Source: an uncultured Actinomycetes bacterium
Lineage (GTDB): Bacteria; Actinomycetota; Actinomycetes; S36-B12; UBA10799
NCBI GenBank assembly: GCA_946803585.1
Contig: CAMPEQ010000010.1
Location: 1 to 64,000, forward strand
DNA length: 64,000 nucleotides
Direction: 5' to 3'
A program made the position numbers and the translations under genes. This document shows, piece after piece, positions 1-8,764 of the stretch (within the stretch, counting starts at the first letter, position 1; the number at the start of each line of letters is the position of its first letter). Under the pieces are notes generated by a model. It was not told the DNA's origin. It worked only from the letters and a program-made list of their open reading frames with translations, and searched no databases.

Positions 1-40
1 CAAAGGGGTAAGTTCTCCCACAGTCAAGACATAGCGTAAG

Positions 41-80
41 AAGGGCCCCGCCGGCAGATTTCCTGTCCGGCGGCCCCTTT
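41..80. terminator. GC-rich hairpin, likely terminator
   Basis: A GC-rich inverted repeat: CGCCGG pairs with CCGGCG around an A/T-rich loop, and outer AAGGG pairs with CCCTT, with a small internal mismatch. It is followed by CTTTCT on the plus strand and by a T-rich stretch on the minus strand, so it may act in either direction. It probably ends the gene that lies before the window. The 253 bases between it and the first CDS hold a promoter or leader; I see no convincing gene there. Confidence 0.55.
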
Positions 81-333
81 CTAGTCCGTCCGGACGCCTT
101 ATTCAGCCCCTCGAGGCGTTATCCATGCCGAATCGATCACTTCCGCGTCCCGCGTATCGCCAGGCGCCGCCGCAGTAGACTTGTCACTCTGCGTTGCGTT
201 CTTGCGAAGTATCCACAGTTCGAGTTCCCCGCTTTTGCAAGATCTCAGTAAGGGTGCGACGATATTCATCCAGCCCAAATCAGCGGGACTGCTCACTACC
301 TGCTGAACCGCGACTCCGCCACAGAGGACTACC

Positions 334-1344
334 GTGCAGTTTCGATCCACCGCAATCCGCCCGCTTCTGGGAATAGCGGTTGCGCTAACGGTAGGCACGA
401 TCGCCATCCAGTCCCCCACCGTCGCCGACAGCGGCCGTGCGGACAGCCAAAAGGTGTCGCAAGCAGTACCCACCAAGCTCTCGCCAGCTAGCAACAGCGA
501 GGGAAAGCTGCAACCAAACACAGTTCATCTGTTGCGACTGGTCGAGGCGATCTGGCCCTACTACGCCAACGGTGGAGTCATCGGGGGCTACCGACAGGAC
601 GCGATAGCTGACCACCCGAGTGGCCAGGCCCTAGACATCATGATGGCGAATGGCGGTCGAGACGCAGAGAGCGTTGCCCAGGGCCACCAGATCGCGGCCT
701 TCCTTACAGCGAATGCCAGCCAACTAGGTATCGACTACTTGGTGTGGCGACAAAGCATCTGGCATCCCGGACAGGCGTGGCGACTGATGGAAGACCGTGG
801 CGACTGGACTTCCAACCATATGGACCATATTCACGCGAAGGTGTACGGCGACTTCCAAGCAACGGACGACATCGTCATGCCTGCAGATCTCAAGATCTCA
901 CTCGATGAGCTCCCGGACGGCGAGGCCTTACGCGTTCAGCACGAGATCCGGGTCGCGGCCCAGCAGAAGGTCGATGCAGCCCAGGTCCGTGTGGATGCCG
1001 CCAACAAGGCACACAACAAGCTCCGGAAGAAGAACGACAAGCGAGCAGACGTCTTGGCTGCTGCTCAGCTGAAGGTAACCGCCGCTATCAGGCAGTCCTA
1101 CATGATGGGGATGGATCCGAACGTTCTAGCCCAGTTCACCATGCTGTTTGACGCTCAGAGCACCGATCCCGCGGTACTACTAGGCGTCGAGCGTCAGGTT
1201 CGAAGTGATCAAGAGGATGTTCGGTCCGCTGTCATCCTGCTGGCAGAGAACGCTGCCGCACTGAAGGCAGCTGAGAGCGAGCAAGAGGGCGCCGCCGAAC
1301 AGCTCGCTTCGGCACAGGGTGAACTCGCCCTAGCTAACGCCTAG
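334..1344 (+). CDS. secreted M15-like zinc peptidase domain with C-terminal coiled coil
   Basis: The 336-residue product begins with a signal peptide (hydrophobic residues about 10-31), so it should be exported. Residues about 60-172 resemble the actinobacterial ARB_07466-type/M15-like domain: a HxxGxxxD pattern (H94, D101) and a downstream HIH (H165, H167), the usual zinc-ligand layout of D,D-carboxypeptidase-like peptidases. The rest (about 200-336) is rich in A, E, Q, K and R and looks like a coiled coil. In the homologues I recall, the coiled coil precedes this domain, so the order here is reversed. Start is GTG at 334 with AGAGGA seven bases upstream. It stands alone, convergent with ctaF. 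A role in peptidoglycan turnover is inferred. Confidence 0.7.
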   Translation: MQFRSTAIRPLLGIAVALTVGTIAIQSPTVADSGRADSQKVSQAVPTKLSPASNSEGKLQPNTVHLLRLVEAIWPYYANGGVIGGYRQDAIADHPSGQALDIMMANGGRDAESVAQGHQIAAFLTANASQLGIDYLVWRQSIWHPGQAWRLMEDRGDWTSNHMDHIHAKVYGDFQATDDIVMPADLKISLDELPDGEALRVQHEIRVAAQQKVDAAQVRVDAANKAHNKLRKKNDKRADVLAAAQLKVTAAIRQSYMMGMDPNVLAQFTMLFDAQSTDPAVLLGVERQVRSDQEDVRSAVILLAENAAALKAAESEQEGAAEQLASAQGELALANA

Positions 1345-1470
1345 GGCGCCTCAGGGCAGGGAACCCAAACGTCACGCGACGTGAGGGGACCGCACTGCCC
1401 TCCCTGTAGAACAAGTGACCCAGGACCTTCTCTCCCGCCCCGGCCGGGGTTGTCAGCTCACTGCAAGACA

Positions 1471-1510
1471 AATGCCCCCAGAAGCGCTGAGATCGGCTTC
1501 TAGGGGCATT
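1471..1510. terminator. hairpin between convergent genes
   Basis: AATGCCCCCAGAAGC and GCTTCTAGGGGCATT form a 15-bp stem with one mismatch around a ten-base loop. It sits between the ends of the secreted peptidase gene (plus) and ctaF (minus), and can serve both. There is no long T-run on either side. Confidence 0.65.
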
Positions 1511-1523
1511 CGTAAAGTCTTGT

Positions 1524-1919
1524 CTAGTGGGCGTGGTCTCCACGGTAGTACTCGAAGACGAAGCCGACCAGACTGAGAAAGAGGAACGCCACGCCTGCAA
1601 CTACAAGCCAGGCGGCGAAGGCGATACCAAGGATAATGATCGCGCACGATGCTGCCACTGGAAGTGGCCACCAGGAGTGCGGGCTGTAGAAGCCGTAGTC
1701 CGGATCGGCCTCGTCTTGGCTTGCATTGGGCTCATCTTCGGGCCGTGGATACACGCGACGGGAAGCGTGTAGCACGAAGAATGCAATGATCATCGCGAGT
1801 AGCCCAGTGAATGCCAGCAGGATGAATCCGGCTGCATCCAGGGACCAGACTCCGTAGATCACGGCAATCAGCAGGTAGAACCCTGCTCCCCATAGGAAGA
1901 TCTTTCCTTCTTGCTTCAT
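1524..1919 (-). CDS. ctaF: cytochrome c oxidase subunit IV, actinobacterial type
   Basis: A 131-residue membrane protein with two pairs of hydrophobic helices (about residues 8-50 and 85-120) separated by an acidic loop containing the [11 protein letters not shown] stretch typical of actinobacterial CtaF. It is a small structural subunit of the aa3 oxidase in the plasma membrane and holds no cofactor. The start ATG overlaps the ctaD stop by four bases (ATGA), implying translational coupling as the last gene of ctaC-ctaD-ctaF. Confidence 0.93.
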   Translation of the reverse strand: MKQEGKIFLWGAGFYLLIAVIYGVWSLDAAGFILLAFTGLLAMIIAFFVLHASRRVYPRPEDEPNASQDEADPDYGFYSPHSWWPLPVAASCAIIILGIAFAAWLVVAGVAFLFLSLVGFVFEYYRGDHAH

Positions 1920-3664
1920 TCAGAGCCTCCTGCGATCGCATCGGCGGTTGCCTTGTCGCCCACAACCTGTGCCCCGATCGGCATGTTTTTAGGTGCCAGT
2001 TCCGGATGGTGAAGGTCAAAGGCTGGCCGCTCCGAGCGAATCGGAGGCAGCGAGGTGAAGTTGTGCCGAGGTGGTGGGCAGCTAGTAGCCCATTCGAGTG
2101 ATCCTCCCCAACCCCAGGGGTCGTCCACCTCAACCTTAGGCGCGTGGCGCCAGGTTCGGTAGACGTTCCAAAGGAAGGGCAAGAACGAGACGGCCAAAAT
2201 GATCGACCCCACCGACGAGACGATGTTCATCGTCTCGAAGCCATCGCTCTGGAGGTAGTCAGCGTACCTACGCGGCATACCGATAACACCAAGCCAGTGC
2301 TGAATGAGGAAGGTGAGCTGGAAGCCGATGAAGAGCAACCAGAACTGGAACTTCCCAAGGCGCTCGTCGAGCATCCTTCCGGTGAGTTTTGGCCACCAGA
2401 AGAAGAATCCGGCGAACATGAGGAACACGACCGTTCCGAACACCACGTAGTGGAAGTGAGCAACAACGAAGTAGCTATCTGAGACAGCGAAGTCCAAGGT
2501 TGGTGCCGAGAGAATGACACCTGTCAGCCCACCGAAGAGGAACGTAACCAAGAATCCAGCGGTGAAGAGCATCGGCGTATCGAAAGAAATCGATCCCCGC
2601 CACATAGTTCCGATCCAGTTGAAGAACTTCACTCCTGTCGGGACAGCGATCAACATCGTCATGATCGAGAAGAAGGGCAATAAGACCGCCCCTGTCACAT
2701 ACATATGGTGAGCCCACACCGCCACCGAGAGTCCAGCGATCGCGATGGTTGCGAATACGAGGCCCTTGTACCCAAAGATGGGTTTGCGGCTGAATACCGG
2801 CAGGATCTCTGAGCAAATCCCGAAGAACGGCAACGCGAGGATATAGACCTCAGGGTGTCCGAAGAACCAGAACAAGTGCTGCCAAAGCAGCGCACCACCG
2901 TTCTCTGGCGCGAAGACCTGCGCTCCAAACTTGCGGTCAGCGACCATCATGACGAGGGCGGCTGCGAGGACAGGGAACGCGACAAGAACGAGCACGCTTG
3001 TCAGCAATACGGTCCACACAAAGATGGACATGCGGAACATGGTCATGCCGGGGGCACGCATACAGATGATCGTGGTCAAGAAGTTAACCGCACCGAGAAT
3101 GGTTCCCAGCCCACCTAGGGTGAAGCCGAGTAGCCATAGATCCCCACCGATCTCCGGGGTGTAGACCGATCCAGATAGCGGCGCATAGGCGAACCAACCG
3201 AAGTCAGCAGCTCCGCCTGGCGTGAAGTAGGCCGAGAGAACGACGAGTCCACCGAATAGGTAGAACCAGTAGGCCAACATATTCAGACGTGGGAACGCCA
3301 CATCTGGTGCGCCAATCTGTAGCGGCATGATGGCGTTGGCGAACCCGGCAAATAGCGGGGTGGCGAATAGCAGCAGCATGATTGAGCCGTGCATGGTGAA
3401 CATCTGGTTGTACTGCTCATTCGAGATGAACTGTTGACCAGGATTGGTCAGCTCTGCTCGAATCAACAACGCCATGATGCCGCCGAGGAAGAAGAACGTC
3501 ATCGACGTGATGAAGTACAGGTTGCCGATGACCTTATGGTCGGTGCTAGTGATCCACCGAACAACTGTGCGGCCCATGTGCTTCTTGCGAAGCTGCTTTT
3601 GAGTGAGTGGGGCCGGCGATTGCGGCTCTACGGCGCTAGACGCTGGCTCGTTGAGGATTGTCAC
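1916..3664 (-). CDS. ctaD: cytochrome c oxidase subunit I
   Basis: The 582-residue catalytic subunit of the aa3-type terminal oxidase, reducing O2 to water with proton pumping. Visible landmarks are STDHKVIG near residue 40, [14 protein letters not shown] (CuB histidine and cross-linked tyrosine) in the middle, the HH of AHHMYVTG (CuB) and [10 protein letters not shown] (heme a3 and heme a histidines), with twelve or so hydrophobic helices. Length fits actinobacterial CtaD, which carries extra terminal segments. It follows ctaC by 11 bases and overlaps ctaF, forming one operon. ctaE and the bc1 genes are not in the window. Confidence 0.98.
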   Translation of the reverse strand: MTILNEPASSAVEPQSPAPLTQKQLRKKHMGRTVVRWITSTDHKVIGNLYFITSMTFFFLGGIMALLIRAELTNPGQQFISNEQYNQMFTMHGSIMLLLFATPLFAGFANAIMPLQIGAPDVAFPRLNMLAYWFYLFGGLVVLSAYFTPGGAADFGWFAYAPLSGSVYTPEIGGDLWLLGFTLGGLGTILGAVNFLTTIICMRAPGMTMFRMSIFVWTVLLTSVLVLVAFPVLAAALVMMVADRKFGAQVFAPENGGALLWQHLFWFFGHPEVYILALPFFGICSEILPVFSRKPIFGYKGLVFATIAIAGLSVAVWAHHMYVTGAVLLPFFSIMTMLIAVPTGVKFFNWIGTMWRGSISFDTPMLFTAGFLVTFLFGGLTGVILSAPTLDFAVSDSYFVVAHFHYVVFGTVVFLMFAGFFFWWPKLTGRMLDERLGKFQFWLLFIGFQLTFLIQHWLGVIGMPRRYADYLQSDGFETMNIVSSVGSIILAVSFLPFLWNVYRTWRHAPKVEVDDPWGWGGSLEWATSCPPPRHNFTSLPPIRSERPAFDLHHPELAPKNMPIGAQVVGDKATADAIAGGSE

Positions 3665-3675
3665 GTTCGTTCCCC

Positions 3676-4593
3676 TTATCCGACTTCTTGGGCTCGGTTA
3701 GTGGTGCGTCCCGTATCGAGTTGGCCTTCTTGGCCGCGTGCGCGTAGGTCGGCAATGTGGGCGTCAAACTCCTCTTGAGTGACGACCTTGAGCGAGAAGA
3801 GCATCCGCGAGTGATCGACACCGCACAACTCAGCACAGCGACCTGCATAGGTACCGAGTTTGTTCGGGGTGACCTCGAAGACGTTCGTCCGCCCTGGGAT
3901 GACATCTAGCTTGTAGAGGAAGTTCGGCACCCAGAATGAGTGGATGACGTCAGGCGAGGTGAGTTGGAACTGCACCTTCTCATTGATTGGGAGCCACAAA
4001 ACAGGTGCCGCTGAGTTCTCGTCTGCCGGCACGTTCTGGCGACCTGAGCCTTGGGGTGAATCTGGGCGGTAGGCCGGCTGCCCAACGTCATAGACGTTCT
4101 CCTCGATGTAGTTGAAGGTCCAACTCCAGCGGAACCCGACGACGTTGACTGTCTGTGTCTGGTCATTGCTCACGCGAGTGATTTCGGCTTCATCGCGAGC
4201 GGAGAAGTAGAAGATTCCCACGACTGCGATAAGTGGCGCGATCGTCCAGAGCGCCTCGATCGGCATGTTGTACCGCGTCTGCACTGGAACATCCGAGTGC
4301 TTACGTCGCCGGTAGAAGATGAACGCCCAGAACATCAGGCCCCATACGAAAATTCCGACGATGATTAGAGCGATCCAGCTGCCCGTCCAGAAACTGAGGG
4401 TGATGGGTGCCTGCTCGGTTACCGGCTCCGGCATTCCACCTCGTTGCCACTCTGATAGCGAGCAGCCGGTGGCGACCACTGCTGTGAGCAGCCCCATTGC
4501 CACAACGCCCGCTCGCCGACCGAACTTCTGTCCGGGCAGTTGGGGGGTGCGTTGCGCACGCTTCGTGTCGCGTTCTTCTACGTGACCCGTCAT
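3676..4593 (-). CDS. ctaC: cytochrome c oxidase subunit II, lipoprotein-anchored
   Basis: A 305-residue subunit carrying the CuA electron-entry centre. After a basic N-terminus there is a lipoprotein signal (AVVATGC, Cys44), then two transmembrane helices at about 60-130, then the periplasmic cupredoxin domain. The CuA ligands are visible in HSFWVP and in [12 protein letters not shown] (C, E, C, H, M). First gene of the oxidase operon, with its promoter in the 181-base gap shared with the divergent NifS-like gene. Confidence 0.97.
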   Translation of the reverse strand: MTGHVEERDTKRAQRTPQLPGQKFGRRAGVVAMGLLTAVVATGCSLSEWQRGGMPEPVTEQAPITLSFWTGSWIALIIVGIFVWGLMFWAFIFYRRRKHSDVPVQTRYNMPIEALWTIAPLIAVVGIFYFSARDEAEITRVSNDQTQTVNVVGFRWSWTFNYIEENVYDVGQPAYRPDSPQGSGRQNVPADENSAAPVLWLPINEKVQFQLTSPDVIHSFWVPNFLYKLDVIPGRTNVFEVTPNKLGTYAGRCAELCGVDHSRMLFSLKVVTQEEFDAHIADLRARGQEGQLDTGRTTNRAQEVG

Positions 4594-4774
4594 CGCTTAC
4601 GTCCGTACACGTGAGGCCTTCCCTGGTTTCGGCTCCTCGGTGGAATGTATGTCCAACTCGGACACCCTAGTGGCGGCCAGTTTGGACATCACCACCGAGG
4701 GTAACGACGTCTCGCCGCGAGAATAGCGCAGCTTGAGCCGGAAAGCGCCCGCCAGGGCGGGTAGGTTCCTAGGT

Positions 4775-6022
4775 ATGTCGCGAGCATTCCTCGACTCCGC
4801 AGCCGGTCAGCCGCTCCACCCCTCCGCATTGGAGGCTCGGCGCGGCTTTTCTGACCGGACGTGGGCGGATCCCCATCAGAGTTATCACGAGGCTCGAGCG
4901 AGCGCGCAGGTGCTCAATGCCGCACGCGAGACGGTTGCCAAGGTTGTCGGGATCGCCCCAGCTGGGGTTAGCTTTCACCCAAAAGCTACTTGCTCGACCC
5001 TGGCAATCTCCGGCGCACACAAAGCGCTGGAAGCAAGGACAGATTCTTACCTAGTCTCGGGCGCGGCGAGTCACCCGCGGGTATTCGCCTCGCAGGTTGA
5101 GCGCGCCGAGGTCCTTGAATCGGTGCAAGGGCTACGGGAGGGGGCACTGGAGTTGCTGCCGGTCGATAGCGAAGGGCGTATCGATCTCACTGCACTATCC
5201 ACGATTGCAGCCGATGAAACTGCGAATCCTGGGCGATCGCGTGCACAGCCCTCCTTACTGGTACTTCAGAACGCAAACATTGAGGTCGGCACTCGCCAAC
5301 CGACCGCAACGGCACTGCACCACCTCCGGCTCGAGCGAGCTCCCCACGACCCCCAGCAGACCTCACATGGCGCCAGTCCCGCACCAGATGTGCTGGTGAC
5401 CGACGCAACGGGAAGCCTCGGCCTGGTTGATATCGATCCTGTGTGGTCGGTCTTGTTCGCCGATGCTGCGGGGTGGGCTGGCCCACCGGACATTGGGGTC
5501 CTCGCGATCCGAAGCCTGGAGCAGTGGCAAGCACCCACGAACTGGAATGGGACCGGAACTCTTCCCAGCGGGTATCCGATAGACACCGTGGGCGTTCTCG
5601 CGGCCGCTGAGACTGCGGCGGCACTGCACGCGGTCTACGCCGCTCGCCGGACTGAGACCGCCAGGCTCACCGCCCTAGTCGATCGAGTCCGGGAGGAGGT
5701 TCCCCGACGGATAGCTGATGTGGAGGTCCTAGGAGATCCGTTGGATCGGCTCCCGAATATCGTCACTTTCTCCGTCTTGTACGCCGACGGAGAACGCCTG
5801 GCCAGCGAACTCGACCGACTAGGCGTTGCAGTTGGTAGCGGGTCGGCCTGCGCATCGCGTGCTGGCCTGCCCAGCCACGTCCTGACCGCAATTGGCGCCC
5901 TCACCCACGGAAACGTCCGGGTTAGCCTGCCGCTAGGCGTGACAGACGCAGCTATCGATCATTTTCTTTCCGTCCTACCCCGCGCAGTAGCCGCTGTTAG
6001 GGACGAGGCGGGGGCACCGTGA
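4775..6022 (+). CDS. NifS/class V aminotransferase-like protein lacking the PLP lysine
   Basis: The 415-residue protein has the overall fold pattern of a cysteine desulfurase: LDSAAGQPLHP at the N-terminus, a histidine in the AASHPRVF stretch, and the group I persulfide loop GSACASRAGLPSHVL near the C-terminus. The lysine that normally binds PLP (S-x-H-K before a G-P motif) is absent: FADAAGWAGPPDIG has Ala-Gly there, the Lys position being residue 233 (codon GGG, 5471-5473). The usual Gln after the PLP aspartate is Gly (DATGSLG), and the NNE(I/V)G motif reads NIEVG. Cysteine desulfurase activity is therefore doubtful. It overlaps a TusA-like gene by four bases. I chose ATG 4775 because homology starts there; a TTG 42 bases upstream is possible. 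Confidence 0.8.
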   Translation: MSRAFLDSAAGQPLHPSALEARRGFSDRTWADPHQSYHEARASAQVLNAARETVAKVVGIAPAGVSFHPKATCSTLAISGAHKALEARTDSYLVSGAASHPRVFASQVERAEVLESVQGLREGALELLPVDSEGRIDLTALSTIAADETANPGRSRAQPSLLVLQNANIEVGTRQPTATALHHLRLERAPHDPQQTSHGASPAPDVLVTDATGSLGLVDIDPVWSVLFADAAGWAGPPDIGVLAIRSLEQWQAPTNWNGTGTLPSGYPIDTVGVLAAAETAAALHAVYAARRTETARLTALVDRVREEVPRRIADVEVLGDPLDRLPNIVTFSVLYADGERLASELDRLGVAVGSGSACASRAGLPSHVLTAIGALTHGNVRVSLPLGVTDAAIDHFLSVLPRAVAAVRDEAGAP

Positions 6023-6249
6023 TTGAACTCGACGAGCGGGGAAAGCGGTGCCCTGCACCTGTGATTTCTCTGGGCCGCGAGGCAAAAAGGATCGAGTTGA
6101 GACCGTTGGACATCGCGGTGCTCTCAGATGATCCGGCTGCGGCCTACGACATTCCAGCATGGTGCCGAATGCGAGGCGCGCGCCTAGCGGAGGTTCGCCC
6201 ACTCTCCGACGGCACCGGAACCAGATTTGTTGTCGTCCTGGACCACTAG
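6019..6249 (+). CDS. TusA/YeeD-family sulfur carrier
   Basis: A 76-residue protein with the family signature LDERGKRCPAPVISL; the CPxP cysteine is the persulfide-carrying residue in TusA. A second cysteine (AWCRMRG) sits in the central helix, as in many family members. TusA proteins receive sulfane sulfur from a cysteine desulfurase and pass it to thiolation or other acceptors. It begins with GTG overlapping the stop of the NifS-like gene (GTGA), so the two are translated together and probably work together. Its end overlaps the convergent aat gene by four bases. Confidence 0.88.
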   Translation: MIELDERGKRCPAPVISLGREAKRIELRPLDIAVLSDDPAAAYDIPAWCRMRGARLAEVRPLSDGTGTRFVVVLDH

Positions 6250-7007
6250 GTCTTGGGCCGCTGCGAGTCGCGATAGAACGGCTCGAAGGCAAGTGGATGA
6301 TCTAAGTCGGCGGGGCGAAGAGGTAATGCCGCTGCGAGTCGCTCGTGATGCTCCGAACGTGTGACTTCCCTAACGCCAAGGGTCCGCAAATGATCCGTCG
6401 CCCACTGAACGTCGATGAGGCGCCTGGCACCGGAGTTCGACTCGCCCGGGTCGACGGGGGTTGCCGCAAGCTCCGCACATAGGGCCCATAGCGCGACTTT
6501 GGAGGCATCCGTGCGGATGTGGAACTTCGACTCGGCTGCAAACAGACCACCGATTTGGACTCCGAACAACCCGCCCACGAGCCCTCCGGAGGCGTCCCAT
6601 ACCTCGACAGAATGAGCCCACCCGTCACGATGTAGAGCTTGGTAGGCATGTTTGAAGTCTGCATCTATCCACCCGTGCGGTCGACGCGGATCGGCGCAGT
6701 TAGCCACGACATCACTGAAGGCAGAGTTGAAACTGACTGAGTAGTCGCGGCGAGATCGCCGTAGCGAGCGGCTCACGTGGAAGTCGGCGGGCAGAAGCAC
6801 TCCCCGTGGGTTCGGCGACCACCAACCGATCTGCTCTGTGCCATCCGGCAGCTCCACCCCCATCGGGAAGATGCCGCTGGCATACCCGGCAAGCATCGTC
6901 GCGGGTTCAAGGTCTGCCCCGATCCCGATGAGTTCGGCATCATCAGGAGCTTCGAGCGGGTCAGGTAAGACCCACGGTGACGGTGGCGGATTGATCTGGG
7001 CCAGCAT
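6246..7007 (-). CDS. aat: leucyl/phenylalanyl-tRNA--protein transferase
   Basis: The 253-residue enzyme moves Leu or Phe from aminoacyl-tRNA onto proteins with N-terminal Arg or Lys, marking them for ClpS/ClpAP or ClpCP degradation (N-degron pathway). Family hallmarks seen: GIFPMG, WWSPNPRGVLLP, the conserved HGWID and the core GGLFGVQIGGLFAAESKF. Length is normal. It stands alone, convergent with the TusA-like gene. Confidence 0.96.
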   Translation of the reverse strand: MLAQINPPPSPWVLPDPLEAPDDAELIGIGADLEPATMLAGYASGIFPMGVELPDGTEQIGWWSPNPRGVLLPADFHVSRSLRRSRRDYSVSFNSAFSDVVANCADPRRPHGWIDADFKHAYQALHRDGWAHSVEVWDASGGLVGGLFGVQIGGLFAAESKFHIRTDASKVALWALCAELAATPVDPGESNSGARRLIDVQWATDHLRTLGVREVTRSEHHERLAAALPLRPADLDHPLAFEPFYRDSQRPKT

Positions 7008-7058
7008 GTCCCCCGAAACCCTCCTGCTTGTAACTATCCGCGGATCTACCCCAGGGTT

Positions 7059-8042
7059 CTAGGCCAAGGCGTTGATGTGCGGGGCGACCTCATCGGCACT
7101 CTGGTTGCCGTAGGCCCCCGCGAACCGCTCCAAGAACTCACTTGGCACTAGCTCGTAGTCCTGCGGTCCGGTTGTCTCGATAACCAGCGCCGCGACGGCG
7201 GAACCTACCTGGGCGCTGCGCAACGGTCCCATCCCCCACGAGAGGGCAGCCAAGTAGCCAGATCGGAATGCATCACCCACGCCGGTGGGGTCCACAACTC
7301 CCGAAATCGGAACGGCCGCAACCTCAATCGGTGCCTCGCCCTGGCGCTCGATGACCGATCCTTTCTCTCCCTTGGTGGTGATGCGGGTCCCCACCCGGCT
7401 CAAAATGTCTGCCGGTGACCATCCAGTCTTCTTCTCAATGAGCGCTGCCTCGTATTCATTGGTGAACAGGTACTGCGCACCATCGATTAGGGCGCGAATA
7501 TCGTCGCCTTCCAGGAACGCAAGCTGTTGGGACGGGTCCGCGGCAAATGGAATCCCGCGATCTCGGCACTCCTCGGTATGACGCAACATCGCGGCAGGAT
7601 CGTTCGGGGAGATAACTACCAGATCAAGAGAACCTGCTCGGTCAACGATCGGGCCAAGCTCGATGAGGCCAGCCTCCGCCATTGCCCCTGGGTAGAACGA
7701 GGCGATCTGGTTGCTTTGACTGTCGGTGGTGCAGACAAATCGTGCGGTGTGATGAACCTTCGACTCTCGGATGAACTCGACATCAACGCCATGACGCACC
7801 AGCCAGGAACGGTAATCGGAGAAATCCTCTCCAACTGCACCCACCAAGAGCGGACTGAGTCCCAGGCAGCCGAGACTGAACGCAATATTCGCTCCGACCC
7901 CACCTCGTCGGATCTGCAAGTCGTCGACAAGGAAAGAGACGCTGAGTGAATCCAGCTCGGAGGCGATCATCGAATCGCCGAAGCGTCCGGAGAAGGTCAT
8001 CAGGTGGTCCGTAGCGATTGAACCCGTTACACAAAGTTTCAC
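7059..8042 (-). CDS. PfkB-family carbohydrate/adenosine kinase
   Basis: A ribokinase-fold kinase of about 327 residues. It has the RRGGVGANIAF sugar-binding glycine motif near residue 50 and the C-terminal catalytic motif DPTGVGDAFRSG (Asp is the base) near residue 265. The opening VTGSIATDHLM and the stretch SFYPGAMAEA closely resemble the mycobacterial enzyme characterised as adenosine kinase (AdoK/CbhK), so adenosine is the likeliest substrate, but this is by memory of the family. GTG 8042 matches the family start; a TTG 15 bases upstream is an alternative. In actinobacteria this gene commonly lies between ctaC and erpA, as here. Confidence 0.88.
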   Translation of the reverse strand: MKLCVTGSIATDHLMTFSGRFGDSMIASELDSLSVSFLVDDLQIRRGGVGANIAFSLGCLGLSPLLVGAVGEDFSDYRSWLVRHGVDVEFIRESKVHHTARFVCTTDSQSNQIASFYPGAMAEAGLIELGPIVDRAGSLDLVVISPNDPAAMLRHTEECRDRGIPFAADPSQQLAFLEGDDIRALIDGAQYLFTNEYEAALIEKKTGWSPADILSRVGTRITTKGEKGSVIERQGEAPIEVAAVPISGVVDPTGVGDAFRSGYLAALSWGMGPLRSAQVGSAVAALVIETTGPQDYELVPSEFLERFAGAYGNQSADEVAPHINALA

Positions 8043-8144
8043 GGCGCAAACGTACAACCTTCACGAGCGTCCGCAGCCACAAAGCGGCCTACGACACCCC
8101 GCAATGGAGATTCGCCCGTTCAAGCGAACGAATCTGGCAACGAT

Positions 8145-8537
8145 CTAGTGGAACGAGTCACCGCAGGCGCAGGAGCCTGTCGCGTTGGGGTTATCGATCG
8201 TGAATCCCTGCTTCTCAATCGTGTCAACGAAGTCGATGACTGCGCCCCCGAGATACGGAACGGACATACGATCCACAACGACGGCTACTCCGTCGAAGTC
8301 AATCTTCTCGTCGCCATCGAGGGCACGATCGTCAAAAAACAACTGGTAGCGCAAGCCAGAGCAGCCACCTGGCTGAACGGCAACTCGAAGTGCGAGGTCA
8401 TCTCGGCCCTCTTGGTCGAGCAGGGTCTTCACCTTCACGGCGGCGCCGTCGGTCAGGACAACGGATTCAGCCGCAGTCGCGACTGCGGCATCGGTGACAA
8501 CGTCGGTTGACTCAGTGGTCGAGGTTTCTGCGGTCAT
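8145..8537 (-). CDS. erpA: iron-sulfur cluster insertion protein, ErpA/HesB type
   Basis: A 130-residue A-type carrier that delivers Fe-S clusters to apoproteins. The three cluster cysteines are visible: GGCSG in the middle and SCACGDSF at the C-terminus. The first 25 residues or so are an acidic, low-complexity extension found in several actinobacterial homologues. Single gene. The 227 bases upstream (8538-8764) hold its promoter and no gene that I can support. Likely clients in the window are NadA and LipA. Confidence 0.94.
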   Translation of the reverse strand: MTAETSTTESTDVVTDAAVATAAESVVLTDGAAVKVKTLLDQEGRDDLALRVAVQPGGCSGLRYQLFFDDRALDGDEKIDFDGVAVVVDRMSVPYLGGAVIDFVDTIEKQGFTIDNPNATGSCACGDSFH

Positions 8538-8764
8538 GTGTCCGCGGCTCCTATCAATAGGTGTGAGGCAGGATACGCCCGTGGCTCGTCATGTGAAGGA
8601 CTCGTTCTTCTAACACACGACTAAGCGAGGTCATTCCCGATTTTGCGCGCGACCCTATGGTGTCACAGCTTTGTCGATTTGAGAATCCACCAGTGTCGCT
8701 CATCTCAGGCTGGCCCCCTGCCTTCCGGTATCGCCCGCCCGGTCTCGCGGCCCACTCAGCAGAT

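Noticed and set aside
99-521. A 140-codon minus-strand frame over the first secreted gene's leader
   Set aside because: It covers the signal peptide of the plus-strand gene, resembles no family I know, and has no ribosome binding site. A shorter product from an internal ATG near 267 is conceivable but unsupported.
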